A stretch of DNA of 64,000 nt from Oceaniferula flava (GCF_016811075.1 NZ_JAFBGL010000005.1:186001-250000), one strand, 5' to 3'. Positions 35,987 through 45,595 are shown, counted from the stretch's first letter. Numbers and translations are program-made. Notes: generated by a model not told the origin, from the sequence alone.

Positions 35987-36646
35987 TTATGGTTCGCGGC
36001 GTAAAATACCACTTTGATAGGCTTTGGCGACCGCTGACGGTGCGTTGGGCGCGTTGAGTTTTTTGTAAATGTGGCCGATATGAAAGTCCACGGTCTTGGG
36101 GCTGATGTTGAGCTCGGCGGCGATTTTTTTCTGCACCTGGCCTTCGGCGATGAGGTGTAGGATTTCCAGTTCACGTGGGGATAATGCGGACGAGCCATCG
36201 GCTGCCAAATGGCTCTGCTGATTTCCTAACAGGTATCGGGCCATGCCGGGGTCGAGCGAGGCCCCACCTGACATCACGGTGCGAATACCCTGCGTAATTT
36301 GTTCCAGAGAGGACTCTTTCAAAAGGTAGCCCACAGCTCCGGATGATATGGCGGTGAGCACATCGGCCTCGCGTTCAGACTCTGTGAGAATGATGATTTC
36401 AGTGGCGGGCGCGAGTTTCTTGATTTGGGCGATGGCTTCAAGACCGGAGATGCCCGGCAAATTGAGGTCTAACAAGATGAGGTCGGGCATGTCTGCCTCG
36501 GTAGATTTTTTCAACGCACGCAGGGCGGCATCGGCGGTGTTGAAGGTGCCAATGACTTCGATGTCGCTTTCATCTTCCAGCCCAAAGGCGATGACCTGTT
36601 GGTAGTCTGGACTGTCTTCGACCAATGTGATTCGAATCTTTTTCAT
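35987..36646 (-). CDS. NarL/FixJ-type response regulator
   Basis: 219 residues. The receiver domain (1-120) has the acidic pair E10/D11, phospho-acceptor Asp60 in LILLDLNLPGISG, the switch Thr in IIILTESE, and the conserved Lys in GYLLKES. The C-terminal LuxR-type HTH (about 155-215) reads LSPRELEILHLIAEGQVQKK and IAAELNISPKTVDFHIGHIY. Its start overlaps the end of the histidine-kinase gene by four bases (ATGA), so the pair is translationally coupled. The kinase has extracellular discoidin-like domains, so carbohydrate-linked gene control is plausible but inferred. Targets unknown. Confidence 0.94.
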   Translation of the reverse strand: MKKIRITLVEDSPDYQQVIAFGLEDESDIEVIGTFNTADAALRALKKSTEADMPDLILLDLNLPGISGLEAIAQIKKLAPATEIIILTESEREADVLTAISSGAVGYLLKESSLEQITQGIRTVMSGGASLDPGMARYLLGNQQSHLAADGSSALSPRELEILHLIAEGQVQKKIAAELNISPKTVDFHIGHIYKKLNAPNAPSAVAKAYQSGILRREP

Positions 36647-38685
36647 GGCTTAGTGTTAGGTTCAGGGGCAAGTGATGGATCGCTGTTTGAGGCTTCCGTG
36701 CGCGTGGCGGTGAGACCGTTCCGGGGATGGTATTTGAGGGTGATGCGGCTGCCCCCGTGATCTGGAGTTTCTATCACGACCCGGGCTTTCAGCAAGCGAG
36801 CACGTTTCACCAGCGAGGGCGGGGTGGCGCTCATACCATTGCCGTTATCGGTGACCACCAGCTCCACGCCCGTGGCAGAGCCGCGGAGCTCCACCGTGCA
36901 GGCGGTGGCTTCGGCGTGGCGTGCAATATTGGTCAGGCACTCTTGGTAGAAAAGAAAGAGGTCGTTGCGTTGACGCCTGGGAAGCTGGTGAAGAAAGGCT
37001 TCTCCTTCGATGCTTACTTCGTGGGGGATGTCGGCCAGCAGTCGGTCTGCCGAGAATTTCACCTCCTTCACCAGATCCTGGCAGAGCGTGTCAGACTGCA
37101 GCATGTTCGCACAGTGGCGGGCGGCAATGCGGCTGCGGCGCGACACTTTTTGCATCCGCTCGACGACTTCGTGCAGCTTGTCAGGTGACTGGATATGCTT
37201 CTTCGCCATATCGCCCAAGAGCACCATGGCGTGCAGGCTGGCTGAGAGCTCGTCGTGGAGGTTGGCGGCGATGCGTTCACGGACCTTGAGCACGGCACGC
37301 ATCTGCAGGATTCGGGCAATGAGGAAGCCGATAATGATGCTCGCGATGAGGATGGCGACCAGCCAATACATCCTTCTCAGGTTCGTTCTCTGCTGGCTGT
37401 ATTTCCGATCCAATGCCTCGGCAATCTTGGGCTGGAGGATTTCCAGATCGTGACGTCGGGCCAATTGCTCTGTCCACTCGCGCATGGTGAGCAGGTTTCC
37501 AAAGTGGTTTTTGCCGTCGGTCAACCTGTCCTTGGTGAAGAGCACGTGAAAGACGCGGTCCTTGTTGCCATGGACTGCTGTTAGTCGCTTGGGAAACTTC
37601 ACCGGTGCCCCTTGTGCCACGTTCACTCCAGCCGCGAGCACTTCGATCTCGTCCAGGCTGATGATGCTGCGGATCTGTTTGGTATCGATCGACCAGCCGT
37701 CCTGGGGCACGGTGAGTCTGACATATCGGCAGGCTGTTTTTGCAAACCTGATTTCCTGGATGTTGCCCGCCTGATAGACCGATTGGAGTCGGTAATGGGC
37801 CAGCATCGTGGAGTCGGAAAAATCCGGCTGATTGGCTCCGACAAGGGTGAATTGTTTGGGCAGACCAAAGTCGGTGGCATTCATCTGGGGCACGTATTCA
37901 TCGATGAGCGCGCTGTGCAGCCGGATGCCATCGATGCGATGGCTGGTGCCCAGGTCAATGGTCATGACGAAGGGCGTGGTGCGAATGGTGGTCGCGAGGA
38001 AAGGGTCTCCTTTTTCTTCCGTGGCGGCATCGATCAGGAAGGGGGTTAGGCCATCGACGAGGGTTTTCTTATAGATGGCCGCTTGTCGCCAGCCTGCCAC
38101 TGTCGATGAGACACGGACTGGCTGGTGCAGGGCGATGTTGTGTTCACCGGAAAAAATCATGATCTCGGAGAGCTTGAAAACCCGGTTCTCGTTCCGACTG
38201 TGGGGCGGCAGCTCGGTGGCGACGATGCGAAGCCATGAGGCTCGGGTCGGGGGCACATCGATCACTAAGGGGGCGATGCGTGGCAGATACTGGTCGGCCG
38301 GACCCATCTCGGCGATCACCTGTCCCTCGGTGTCGCCATCTTGGCCAGCGATGATTTGGAAGGCGGTGGGGAGGCCATCTGCCTGGGGGCCTTTCTGGGC
38401 ATCGAGCCAAAGCACTGGAGCCAGCACGATGCGATCAAAGCGGCTCTCCTTGGGGATTCGAACTTCTGCCCACTCCGGCTGCTCGGGATTTTTTTGTGCT
38501 GATGAGATCCACCCGACATTGCCCACACCGCTGCGCAGGGTGAGTCGCGCGAGGCTATCCAGTTCGGCTTCCATTTCCTGCTGCCGGTCCTCAAGCTCAT
38601 CTGTACTGAGCTTGGAGAGATCTGTCTCTGCCATAGCAAGACCTGAGACAAGGCTCAGTAGAAAGAGGAGGGGGAACAGGGGCAT
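36643..38685 (-). CDS. Sensor histidine kinase with discoidin-like extracellular domains
   Basis: 680 residues from the ATG at 38685; a GTG at 38706 would add seven. A signal peptide comes first (MPLFPLLFLLSLVSGLAMA), then a short coiled coil (LSTDELEDRQQEMEAELDSL) and an outer region with at least two F5/8-type-C (discoidin)-like modules (about 55-180 and 183-352). The second opens with HNIALHQPVRVSSTVAGW and LVDG. A third opening, VNVAQGAPVKF with DRLTDGK, lies just before the membrane helix (about 440-463). Inside are a HisKA_3 dimerisation helix with phospho-acceptor His477 in AANLHDELSASLH and a HATPase domain (QECLTNIARHA, VVTDNGNGMS). It is coupled to the response regulator. The outer domains suggest sensing of carbohydrate. 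Confidence 0.88.
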   Translation of the reverse strand: MPLFPLLFLLSLVSGLAMAETDLSKLSTDELEDRQQEMEAELDSLARLTLRSGVGNVGWISSAQKNPEQPEWAEVRIPKESRFDRIVLAPVLWLDAQKGPQADGLPTAFQIIAGQDGDTEGQVIAEMGPADQYLPRIAPLVIDVPPTRASWLRIVATELPPHSRNENRVFKLSEIMIFSGEHNIALHQPVRVSSTVAGWRQAAIYKKTLVDGLTPFLIDAATEEKGDPFLATTIRTTPFVMTIDLGTSHRIDGIRLHSALIDEYVPQMNATDFGLPKQFTLVGANQPDFSDSTMLAHYRLQSVYQAGNIQEIRFAKTACRYVRLTVPQDGWSIDTKQIRSIISLDEIEVLAAGVNVAQGAPVKFPKRLTAVHGNKDRVFHVLFTKDRLTDGKNHFGNLLTMREWTEQLARRHDLEILQPKIAEALDRKYSQQRTNLRRMYWLVAILIASIIIGFLIARILQMRAVLKVRERIAANLHDELSASLHAMVLLGDMAKKHIQSPDKLHEVVERMQKVSRRSRIAARHCANMLQSDTLCQDLVKEVKFSADRLLADIPHEVSIEGEAFLHQLPRRQRNDLFLFYQECLTNIARHAEATACTVELRGSATGVELVVTDNGNGMSATPPSLVKRARLLKARVVIETPDHGGSRITLKYHPRNGLTATRTEASNSDPSLAPEPNTKP

Positions 38686-38766
38686 CGGTAAGTGGAAAAT
38701 TATCACGCAGTCCGACAGATGTCCATGGGCTAGCCAAAAAGCTTGTATGTCATAACTGGCGAAGAA

Positions 38767-38782
38767 CTAGGGAAATACCTAG
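38767..38782. promoter_or_regulatory. Small dyad between the two-component genes and a PEP-CTERM gene
   Basis: CTAGG (38767-38771) and CCTAG (38778-38782) form a dyad with a six-base spacer, in the 181-base gap between the divergent kinase gene and the PEP-CTERM gene at 38867. NarL-type regulators often bind short dyads of this kind. The arms are only five bases, so chance is a serious alternative. Confidence 0.25.
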
Positions 38783-38866
38783 CTTACCAGACGGGGGAGA
38801 TGGTGCATGCTCATGGTGCACATCAAACGATTGCGAACAGCGCAATCAGTACAAAAAAAACTCACC

Positions 38867-39601
38867 ATGAAAAAACAGACAATACTCACTGGACTAGCCC
38901 TTGCTGTGGGCATGACAGGAGCAGCTAATGCTGCCATCACTGCGGGTACGACCATCGGCATCGACTTTGGGTCAACGCCCTATGCCGGATCAGGAAACTT
39001 TAATGACTTTGGTCACCCAAATATTGCCGATGGTGCAATATCAACATTTGCAGGAACTCTCATCAACCTTGATGGTGGTAATGTTACTGGTGTGGGTTTC
39101 TCGGTTGAGAACCAGAGTGGAGATAACACTGCCGACGCACTTATTTCCAATGGCAGTGCAGGCCCCACTCCTTTTGATGAGTCCTCAATCTACGTTGACG
39201 GTCTGATCTCAAATCAATCTGGTAGCACAGGTGGTCTGGATGCTGGTGGATACCTTCTACTTACTTTCACAGGTCTCGATGATAGCTTAACTTACAATCT
39301 GACCGGTGGCTTTGAAGGCCCTAACGCTAACTTCAATGCAACTTGGTCTTTTGATAGTGGTAGCACAGGTATTTCAACGAATCAGAATGATAGTATCTCG
39401 TCTTTCGTGGCTACCAGCACCGATGGCTATAAATCTGCCGATGGACTACAAACAGACGGAAGTGGAAACCTTGTCATTCAAGTGACTCGAACCAACCACG
39501 TTACTGTAGGTGGTCTCACACTAGAAGCGGTCCCAGAGCCATCGACCACAGCCCTTCTCGGCCTCGGTGGACTCGCTCTTATCCTGCGTCGCCGGAAATA
39601 A
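38867..39601 (+). CDS. Exported PEP-CTERM protein
   Basis: 244 residues from the ATG at 38867; an in-frame start at 38807 would add 20 residues before the signal. The signal MKKQTILTGLALAVGMTGAA is cleaved near ANAA. The body is a beta-rich domain opening with GTTIGIDFG and containing STFAGTLINLDGGNVTGVGF, GYLLLTFTGLDDSLTYNLTG and VTRTNHVTVGGLTLEAV, an anchor-type sandwich fold without catalytic motif. It ends VPEPSTTALLGLGGLALILR plus RRK. It is divergent from the discoidin-type two-component system, which makes it a candidate target. A hairpin follows 20 bases after the stop. Confidence 0.86.
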   Translation: MKKQTILTGLALAVGMTGAANAAITAGTTIGIDFGSTPYAGSGNFNDFGHPNIADGAISTFAGTLINLDGGNVTGVGFSVENQSGDNTADALISNGSAGPTPFDESSIYVDGLISNQSGSTGGLDAGGYLLLTFTGLDDSLTYNLTGGFEGPNANFNATWSFDSGSTGISTNQNDSISSFVATSTDGYKSADGLQTDGSGNLVIQVTRTNHVTVGGLTLEAVPEPSTTALLGLGGLALILRRRK

Positions 39602-39621
39602 GCATTCTTTTTGATCCCTCG

Positions 39622-39655
39622 AACGCCTTCAACCCCTCATGGTTGGAGGCGTTTC
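39622..39655 (+). terminator. Probable terminator after PEP-CTERM gene
   Basis: Thirteen-base arms AACGCCTTCAACC (39622-39634) and GGTTGGAGGCGTT (39641-39653), with a single G-U pair and a six-base loop. The following T-run is short (GTTTCTGG), so termination may be less efficient. It separates the PEP-CTERM gene from the sulfatase array. Confidence 0.65.
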
Positions 39656-39743
39656 TGGTCTAAGGAAATCGACAATTTGCAGCCGTTCAGATAGGTGCTT
39701 TTTCTTTCTCATACGAAGAAATACTCATCGTTCTGTTAATCCA

Positions 39744-41189
39744 ATGAAAATGAAATTTAAGTTATCGATTACACTGCTGCTGTCAGTGCTGAGCATGGGA
39801 CCGGTTCATGCGAAAACCAGTGGCCAACCCAACATCCTGCTGATCTATGTCGATGACATGGGCTACGGCGATCTTGCTTGTTATGGTTCGAAAACTGAGA
39901 CGCCACAGATCGACAAGCTTGCTGCCGAGGGCATTTGCTTCACTAACTACCTCTCGGCCAGCAACGTCTGTTCTCCGAGCCGGGCGGCGGTGTTGACCGG
40001 TCACTACCCGCAGCGTGTCGGATTGCCGGTTTGTCCCAACGGCAAAGACCCGCTGTGGAATGAACACGTCGGCCTGCCACTGAGTGAGGTGACCTTGGCC
40101 GAAGTGCTGAAGCCGCAGGGATACGCCACAGCCGCATTTGGCAAATGGCACCTGGGCGAGCCGGAACTTTACGGTCCTCTCAAGCAGGGATTCGATCGAT
40201 ACGTGGGCAGCCTGTATAACTTCCCAGTCGGAAAACCGAACGTGTGGCTGCACAACGATGAGCCACAGGGGAAGATCATGTTCTCGCAGGCGCATCAGAA
40301 GCTCACCGATGCGACGATTTCCTTTATGAACGAACAACAGCAGGCCAAGAAACCGTTTTTCATCTACCTCGCGCACTACCTGGTGCACGGTCCTTGGTCG
40401 CCTAACAAGCAATTCTGCACCGATGCCGAGTGGGCGTCGTATCAGAAAAAGAAAGGCCGCATGAACCCCAAGGTGCTTCCTGCCATGGTGCGTGAACTGG
40501 ATCATCACGTCGGTCAGGTGATGGCTGCACTCAAGTCCTTGGGCATCGAGGACGATACCATCGTGATCTTTGCTTCGGACAACGGACCGTGGCTTCCCGC
40601 CGGTTCGGCGGAGCCATTTTCAGAGGGAAAATACAGCACCATGGAAGGTGGCCACCGCGTGCCTGCGATGATCCGCTGGCCCGGCCATTTCCCCGCCGGG
40701 CAGGTGAGCGATGAGATGGTGTCGGCACTGGATCTCATGCCGACAATTGCAGCCGCAACAGGTTCCTCTCTCCCTGAGGATCGCCGCTACGACGGTTATG
40801 ATTTGTTGCCCTTGCTCAGTCAGAACAAAAAGCAGAGCCCTCGTCAGGAATTTTTCTACTACAACGGACTGAGTCTGGAGGCGGTGCGCCGCGGGCCATG
40901 GAAACTTCACCTGCCGCGCAAGAATGACAACGCGGTTTACTGGGCTCTGGGCAAGGGTGGCTACAAGAACCTGACCCACCCGGTGTTGAACCATCTGCCC
41001 GATGACTTGGCGGAAAAGAAGGACGTAACGCAAGAGCATCCCGAGCAGACCGATGCCCTGCAAAAAATGGCGGCACAGGCGCGTAAGGAATTGGGCGATT
41101 GGGATCAGGACGGCAGCGACCGACCCGCCAATGCTTACCCAGGAAATCTCAACCAACCGCATTTCATCAAGAAGCGCCGCAAAAAGTAA
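39744..41189 (+). CDS. Exported type I sulfatase, array member 1 (type A)
   Basis: 481 residues from the ATG at 39744; an in-frame start at 39639 would add 35 residues lying in the terminator zone. Signal MKMKFKLSITLLLSVLSMGP, cleavage near HAK. The active site is NVCSPSRAA with Cys76 as formylglycine precursor; metal ligands in YVDDMGYGD and FASDNGPW; FGKWHLGEPE supplies the Lys/His pair; FSEGKYSTMEGGHRVPAMI holds the second Lys. Together with array members 6 and 7 it shares an FFYYNGL...AVR...WKLH block near the C-terminus (type A here). The tail ends KKRRKK. It begins a run of genes spaced by 12-23 bases (members 1-4). Substrate unknown. Confidence 0.94.
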   Translation: MKMKFKLSITLLLSVLSMGPVHAKTSGQPNILLIYVDDMGYGDLACYGSKTETPQIDKLAAEGICFTNYLSASNVCSPSRAAVLTGHYPQRVGLPVCPNGKDPLWNEHVGLPLSEVTLAEVLKPQGYATAAFGKWHLGEPELYGPLKQGFDRYVGSLYNFPVGKPNVWLHNDEPQGKIMFSQAHQKLTDATISFMNEQQQAKKPFFIYLAHYLVHGPWSPNKQFCTDAEWASYQKKKGRMNPKVLPAMVRELDHHVGQVMAALKSLGIEDDTIVIFASDNGPWLPAGSAEPFSEGKYSTMEGGHRVPAMIRWPGHFPAGQVSDEMVSALDLMPTIAAATGSSLPEDRRYDGYDLLPLLSQNKKQSPRQEFFYYNGLSLEAVRRGPWKLHLPRKNDNAVYWALGKGGYKNLTHPVLNHLPDDLAEKKDVTQEHPEQTDALQKMAAQARKELGDWDQDGSDRPANAYPGNLNQPHFIKKRRKK

Positions 41190-41207
41190 GTCCCCAACCA
41201 TAAACCT

Positions 41208-42620
41208 ATGAAACCACCGATGGCCATCATGCAACGCCTGCTTCTCGCTCTCCTCTGTCTCCCGATGTGGCTTTCCGCCGAGAGCTCAAAACCGAACTTC
41301 ATCCTGATCCTAACGGATGACCAGGGTTATGCCGACCTCAGTTGTTTCGGTGGCAAACACGTCTACACGCCGAACATTGACCAGATGGCCAAGGAGGGCG
41401 CGCGGTTGACCAGCTTTTATGTCGCTGCCCCACTGTGCACCCCCTCGCGCGCCGCCCTGATGACCGGTTGTTATCCGGCACGGGTGGACATGGATGTGCC
41501 GTCGTCCATTGAGGTGAACATGAAACACACAAAGGGGAGAAAGTTTCCTGTCTGTCTGGCCAGTGATGGTCGTGGACTGAATCCAAAAGAACTCACCATC
41601 GCGGAGGTGGCCCAATCCGCAGGCTACAAGACCGGCATGTTCGGCAAGTGGCACCTGGGCGATCAGCCCGAGTTCTTGCCGACCCGACAAGGCTTTGAAG
41701 AATACTTCGGCATTCCCTACAGCCACGACATCCACCCGAAGCACAAAAACCAGAAGTTCTTCAAGTTTCCTCCGCTACCATTGTTAGAAGGAGAGAAGGT
41801 GCTCGAAATGGAGCCGAATGCCGACCTGCTGACTCGCCGCATCACCGAGCGCGCTGTCGACTTTATCAAACGCAACAAGGACGAGAACTTCTTCCTCTAC
41901 GTCGCGCACCCGCTGCCGCACGGACCGCTGGCCGCATCGCCCCAAGCCAAGAAGGAGTTCGCCAAGCACCGGAATAAAGTGCGTGGATCGAAAAAAGGCA
42001 TCTTCGGCAGTGTGATTTGCGAAATCGATTGGTCCGTGGGTGAGATTCTCAAGACCCTGAAAGAGCAGGGGATCGATGACAATACCATCGTGCTGTTCAC
42101 CACCGATAACGGCCCGGCCAGTGGTTCCGCCAAGCCACTGAGTGGTCGGAAAGGCAGCACCCTGGAAGGAGGTCAGCGTGTGCCCACCGTCATCCGGTGG
42201 CCGAAGGGGATTCCTGCCGGCATCGAAAATAACAAGATCCTCACCGCCATGGACGTGTTGCCCACCTTCGCCAAACTCAGTGGTGCAAAGCTGCCGGAGG
42301 ACCTTGTGATCGATGGCAAAGACATCATGCCCGCGATCGTGAATGGTGCCGCAAGTCCGCACGAATATTTCTTCTACGCGCACTGGGGTGTGCTCGAGGC
42401 GGTGCGCTGGAAAGATTGGAAACTCCGGATCATCAATGGCAAGGAGGCGCTGTACAATCTGGAAGAAGATATCAGCGAGAAGAAAAACGTGGCCGCGAGC
42501 CACCCGGAAATCGTGCAGCAGCTCAAGGCCGCGATGCAAGGCTTCGTCAAAGATATGGATGCCAACGAGCGCCCCGCCGGCACAGTCGAAAACCCGGTGC
42601 CTTTGACCATGAACAAATAG
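41208..42620 (+). CDS. Exported type I sulfatase, array member 2 (type B)
   Basis: 470 residues. Signal peptide up to about residue 25 (LLLALLCLPMWLSAES). Active site PLCTPSRAA with Cys77. The segment GKWHLGDQPEFLPTRQGF is identical over 18 residues to array member 5, and YSHDIHP follows in both, so the two are close paralogues (type B). Remaining metal ligands: LTDDQGYAD and FTTDNGPASG; second Lys in LSGRKGSTLEGGQRVPTVI. It ends NPVPLTMNK without a strongly basic tail. The gap to member 1 is 18 bases and to member 3 is 12 bases. An earlier or later start is possible (Met5, Met8), but the first ATG gives a good leader. Confidence 0.94.
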   Translation: MKPPMAIMQRLLLALLCLPMWLSAESSKPNFILILTDDQGYADLSCFGGKHVYTPNIDQMAKEGARLTSFYVAAPLCTPSRAALMTGCYPARVDMDVPSSIEVNMKHTKGRKFPVCLASDGRGLNPKELTIAEVAQSAGYKTGMFGKWHLGDQPEFLPTRQGFEEYFGIPYSHDIHPKHKNQKFFKFPPLPLLEGEKVLEMEPNADLLTRRITERAVDFIKRNKDENFFLYVAHPLPHGPLAASPQAKKEFAKHRNKVRGSKKGIFGSVICEIDWSVGEILKTLKEQGIDDNTIVLFTTDNGPASGSAKPLSGRKGSTLEGGQRVPTVIRWPKGIPAGIENNKILTAMDVLPTFAKLSGAKLPEDLVIDGKDIMPAIVNGAASPHEYFFYAHWGVLEAVRWKDWKLRIINGKEALYNLEEDISEKKNVAASHPEIVQQLKAAMQGFVKDMDANERPAGTVENPVPLTMNK

Positions 42621-42632
42621 TTGGAGCATATT

Positions 42633-44006
42633 ATGAAACGCACTTGGCACTCACTTTACTCTCTCACGCTGGCATTTTTGTTCGTGCCGCTCTGGGCATC
42701 GGCCGCGAAACCCAATTTCATCATCATCCTCACCGATGACCAGGGCTACCAGGACCTTGGCTGTTATGGTTCGCCGGATATCAAGACCCCGCGCATCGAT
42801 CAGATGGCGAAGGAGGGGATGAGGTTCACCAGCTTCTACGCTCAAACAGTTTGCGGCCCGGCCCGCACCTCGCTGCTCACTGGGTCATACCCGATGCGCA
42901 CCGCCAGGGCAGAGCATGACGACGGCTTGATTCCACACCCAGCCATGGCGCTCAGTGAAGTGACTATTCCCGAGCTGCTTCATCCGCTGGGATACAAGAC
43001 GGGCATGGCCGGCAAGTGGGACCTTTCCGGCAGGAGAACCCGAGGTCGTCCTACGTTCAAGATCGAGCTCGGTCCGGCCAATCAGGGCTTCGATTCCACC
43101 TTCTGGGCCGAGACCAGTGCCTGCAAGCTGATCCGCGAAGGGGAAAAAACGGTGCTTAAAAAACCTGCCAAGTCTTCTCTCACCAAACTGTTCACCGACA
43201 AGGCGATTGAGTTCATCGAGGCGAACAAAGACGATCCCTTTTTCTTCTATCTCGCTCATCCCATGCCGCACACTCCGATTGGTGCTTCCAAAGCATTCAA
43301 GGGGAAGTCCAAGGCTGGCCTCTATGGCGATGTGATCGAGGAACTCGATTTCCATACTGGACGATTGTTAGATAAGGTCAAAGAGCTGGGTTTGGACGAC
43401 AACACCTACATCATTTTCGCCAGCGATAACGGCCCGTGGTGGCGGGAGGGGAAACATGCCGGCCACTGCGAACCTCTGCGCAGCGCCAAAACCAGCACCT
43501 ACGACGGCGGCCTGCGCGTGCCATTCATCATCCGCGCGCCCGGGAAAGTTCCGGCGGACACGACTTCGGACCTAGTGACCTCCACCATCGATCTTCTACC
43601 CAGTATTGTCAACATAGCCGGAGCCAAAGTCCCGGACGATCGGGTGATCGATGGCATCGATATCTCGGACGTTTTCCACGGCAAACAAACGAAGCTCGAT
43701 CGGCCGTTCTTTTTCTACCAGCACCAGTCGCTGCGTGCCGTGCGCCAGGGCGACTGGAAACTGCACCTGCCACACACGAAACTGGATCGGACGAAAGAAG
43801 GCGAGCTTTGGCAATCGCATGTGCCGCCCGAAGATCGAGGCTACATCGAAGAGCTCACGCTGTATAACCTATCGAAAGACATCGGCGAAACGACCAATGT
43901 CGCCAAGCGCCATCCGGAAATCGTTGCGCGACTGCTCAAGCAGCTGGACTTCGCCAAAAAAGACATCGGCTACCACGACGTGATCGGTGAGAACTCCCGC
44001 CGCTAG
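42633..44006 (+). CDS. Exported type I sulfatase, array member 3 (type C, His-to-Asp variant)
   Basis: 457 residues from the ATG at 42633. A TTG at 42621 would add four residues; this is one of the few genes with a GGAG motif (42622-42625) at SD spacing. Signal MKRTWHSLYSLTLAFLFVPL, cleavage near ASA. Active site QTVCGPARTS with Cys74; Ala stands where Ser is usual in CxPSR. The motif normally read GKWHLG is GKWDLSG here, so Asp130 replaces the His that contacts substrate sulfate in studied sulfatases. Array member 8 has the same change. Other ligands are intact (LTDDQGYQD, FASDNGPWW, HPMPHTP, SAKTSTYDGGLRVPFI). The change may mean altered substrate class or weakened activity. It ends NSRR. 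Confidence 0.92.
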   Translation: MKRTWHSLYSLTLAFLFVPLWASAAKPNFIIILTDDQGYQDLGCYGSPDIKTPRIDQMAKEGMRFTSFYAQTVCGPARTSLLTGSYPMRTARAEHDDGLIPHPAMALSEVTIPELLHPLGYKTGMAGKWDLSGRRTRGRPTFKIELGPANQGFDSTFWAETSACKLIREGEKTVLKKPAKSSLTKLFTDKAIEFIEANKDDPFFFYLAHPMPHTPIGASKAFKGKSKAGLYGDVIEELDFHTGRLLDKVKELGLDDNTYIIFASDNGPWWREGKHAGHCEPLRSAKTSTYDGGLRVPFIIRAPGKVPADTTSDLVTSTIDLLPSIVNIAGAKVPDDRVIDGIDISDVFHGKQTKLDRPFFFYQHQSLRAVRQGDWKLHLPHTKLDRTKEGELWQSHVPPEDRGYIEELTLYNLSKDIGETTNVAKRHPEIVARLLKQLDFAKKDIGYHDVIGENSRR

Positions 44007-44029
44007 ATTGCCCCTGCTAATAGTTCATC

Positions 44030-45595
44030 ATGAAAAAACTTACCGTTCACTTGCTCGCTTGCTTCTGCACGGCGGCCAGCTCTCTCGTCGCCGCTGCAGA
44101 ACGCCCTAACATCGTGCTCATTCTCGCCGACGACCTGGGTTACGGCGACCTCGGCTGTTATGGCGCGAAGATGATCCAGACACCGAACATCGATCAACTT
44201 GCCGCCGACGGCAGGCGTTTCACCGATGCCCATTCGGCTTCGGCGGTTTGCTCGCCCTCGCGATACGGCCTGATGACCGGCCGCTATCCGCATCGGAAGA
44301 ATTTCTGGGGCCCATGTTTGAACAACACGGAGTTGACCATCGAGACCGACAGGGAAACGATCTCGTCGCTGCTCAAGAAAGCCGGCTATCAGACTGCCTT
44401 TTTCGGCAAGTGGCACCTAGGCTTCGGGGAGAAAGCTCCCAATTGGAATGGCGACCTGAAACCTGGTCCGCTGGAGGTTGGTTTCGATTACTTCTATGGC
44501 ATCCCCTGCGCCAACAGCGTGCCACCCTTTGTCTATGTTGAGAACCATCGGGTCGTCGGACTGGATGCCAAAGACCCCATCAAAGCCGGTGGTAAAAATT
44601 ACGTCAAAACGATGGAGGGCAAAGGTGCCGGTAGGATTGGCGGAGGGAAAGTCGCTCACGACCTCTACGTGGATGACCAGATCGGCACCAACCTGACTCA
44701 GCGGTCGGTCAAGTGGCTGCAGCAGACCGATCAGAAAAAGCCGTTCTTTCTGATGCTTTCCACCACCAACATCCATCACCCGTTCACTCCCGACCAACAA
44801 TTCGTCGGAACCAGCAAGGCGGGAGCCTATGGGGATTTCACCCATGAACTCGATTGGATGACCGGACAGATCATGAAGGCGCTCGAGAAGCAGGGCGTCG
44901 CTGACAACACCCTCGTGATTTTCACCAGTGACAACGGCGGCATGCTCAACCAGGAAGGCCAGCGCGCGGTTCAAAAAGGACACCCGATCAATGGAGATCT
45001 GCTAGGTTCCAAGTTCGGTGCCTGGGAGGGAGGGCATCGTATCCCCATGATCGTTCGCTGGCCTGGCAAGGTGCCGGCGGGAACGACATCGGACGCGCTG
45101 ATCAGCCACATCGACTGGCTCGCAACATTGGCTGACATCGTGGATCGACCACTGGAGAACCCGGAAGACAGCCTTAACCAGCTGACCACATTGATCAGCT
45201 CGCCGGAATCACCGGTGCGGGAAACCTTGGTCATTTGCCCTAACAGTCCGTATCACCTGTCCATCCGCAAAGGCGACTGGGTGTATATTCCTCAGCGCGG
45301 TGAGGGAGGGTTTCAAACTCAGAAAATGGGTGCCCACAACGTCGGTGGTCCGATCTCGGTGAAGCTGATGCAGAAGCAAAACAGCGACATCGTGAATGGT
45401 AAGATCCGTCGTGATGCTCCCTACGAACAGCTCTATCACCTTGCCAAAGATCCCTCGCAGCGTCACAATGTCATCAAGTCCCATCCGGAAGTAGCCAGCG
45501 AACTCGCGGCCATGTTGCAACAAGAACAAGCGAAGATACCGAAGACCAAACGCATTGGCTGGATCAACATCCGCAAGGCACCGAAAAAGAAATAA
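44030..45595 (+). CDS. Exported type I sulfatase, array member 4 (type D)
   Basis: 521 residues with signal MKKLTVHLLACFCTAASSLV (cleavage near AAA). Active site SAVCSPSRYGL with Cys74; the Tyr-Gly after CSPSR marks this type, shared only with array member 9. Other motifs: LADDLGYGD, FGKWHLGFGE, FTSDNGGM and LLGSKFGAWEGGHRIPMIV. An insertion with VPPFVYVENHRVVGLD (about 164-180) is again shared with member 9 and lengthens this type to over 520 residues. The tail is RKAPKKK. It closes the first tight group (members 1-4); the next gene starts 91 bases later. Substrate unknown. Confidence 0.94.
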   Translation: MKKLTVHLLACFCTAASSLVAAAERPNIVLILADDLGYGDLGCYGAKMIQTPNIDQLAADGRRFTDAHSASAVCSPSRYGLMTGRYPHRKNFWGPCLNNTELTIETDRETISSLLKKAGYQTAFFGKWHLGFGEKAPNWNGDLKPGPLEVGFDYFYGIPCANSVPPFVYVENHRVVGLDAKDPIKAGGKNYVKTMEGKGAGRIGGGKVAHDLYVDDQIGTNLTQRSVKWLQQTDQKKPFFLMLSTTNIHHPFTPDQQFVGTSKAGAYGDFTHELDWMTGQIMKALEKQGVADNTLVIFTSDNGGMLNQEGQRAVQKGHPINGDLLGSKFGAWEGGHRIPMIVRWPGKVPAGTTSDALISHIDWLATLADIVDRPLENPEDSLNQLTTLISSPESPVRETLVICPNSPYHLSIRKGDWVYIPQRGEGGFQTQKMGAHNVGGPISVKLMQKQNSDIVNGKIRRDAPYEQLYHLAKDPSQRHNVIKSHPEVASELAAMLQQEQAKIPKTKRIGWINIRKAPKKK

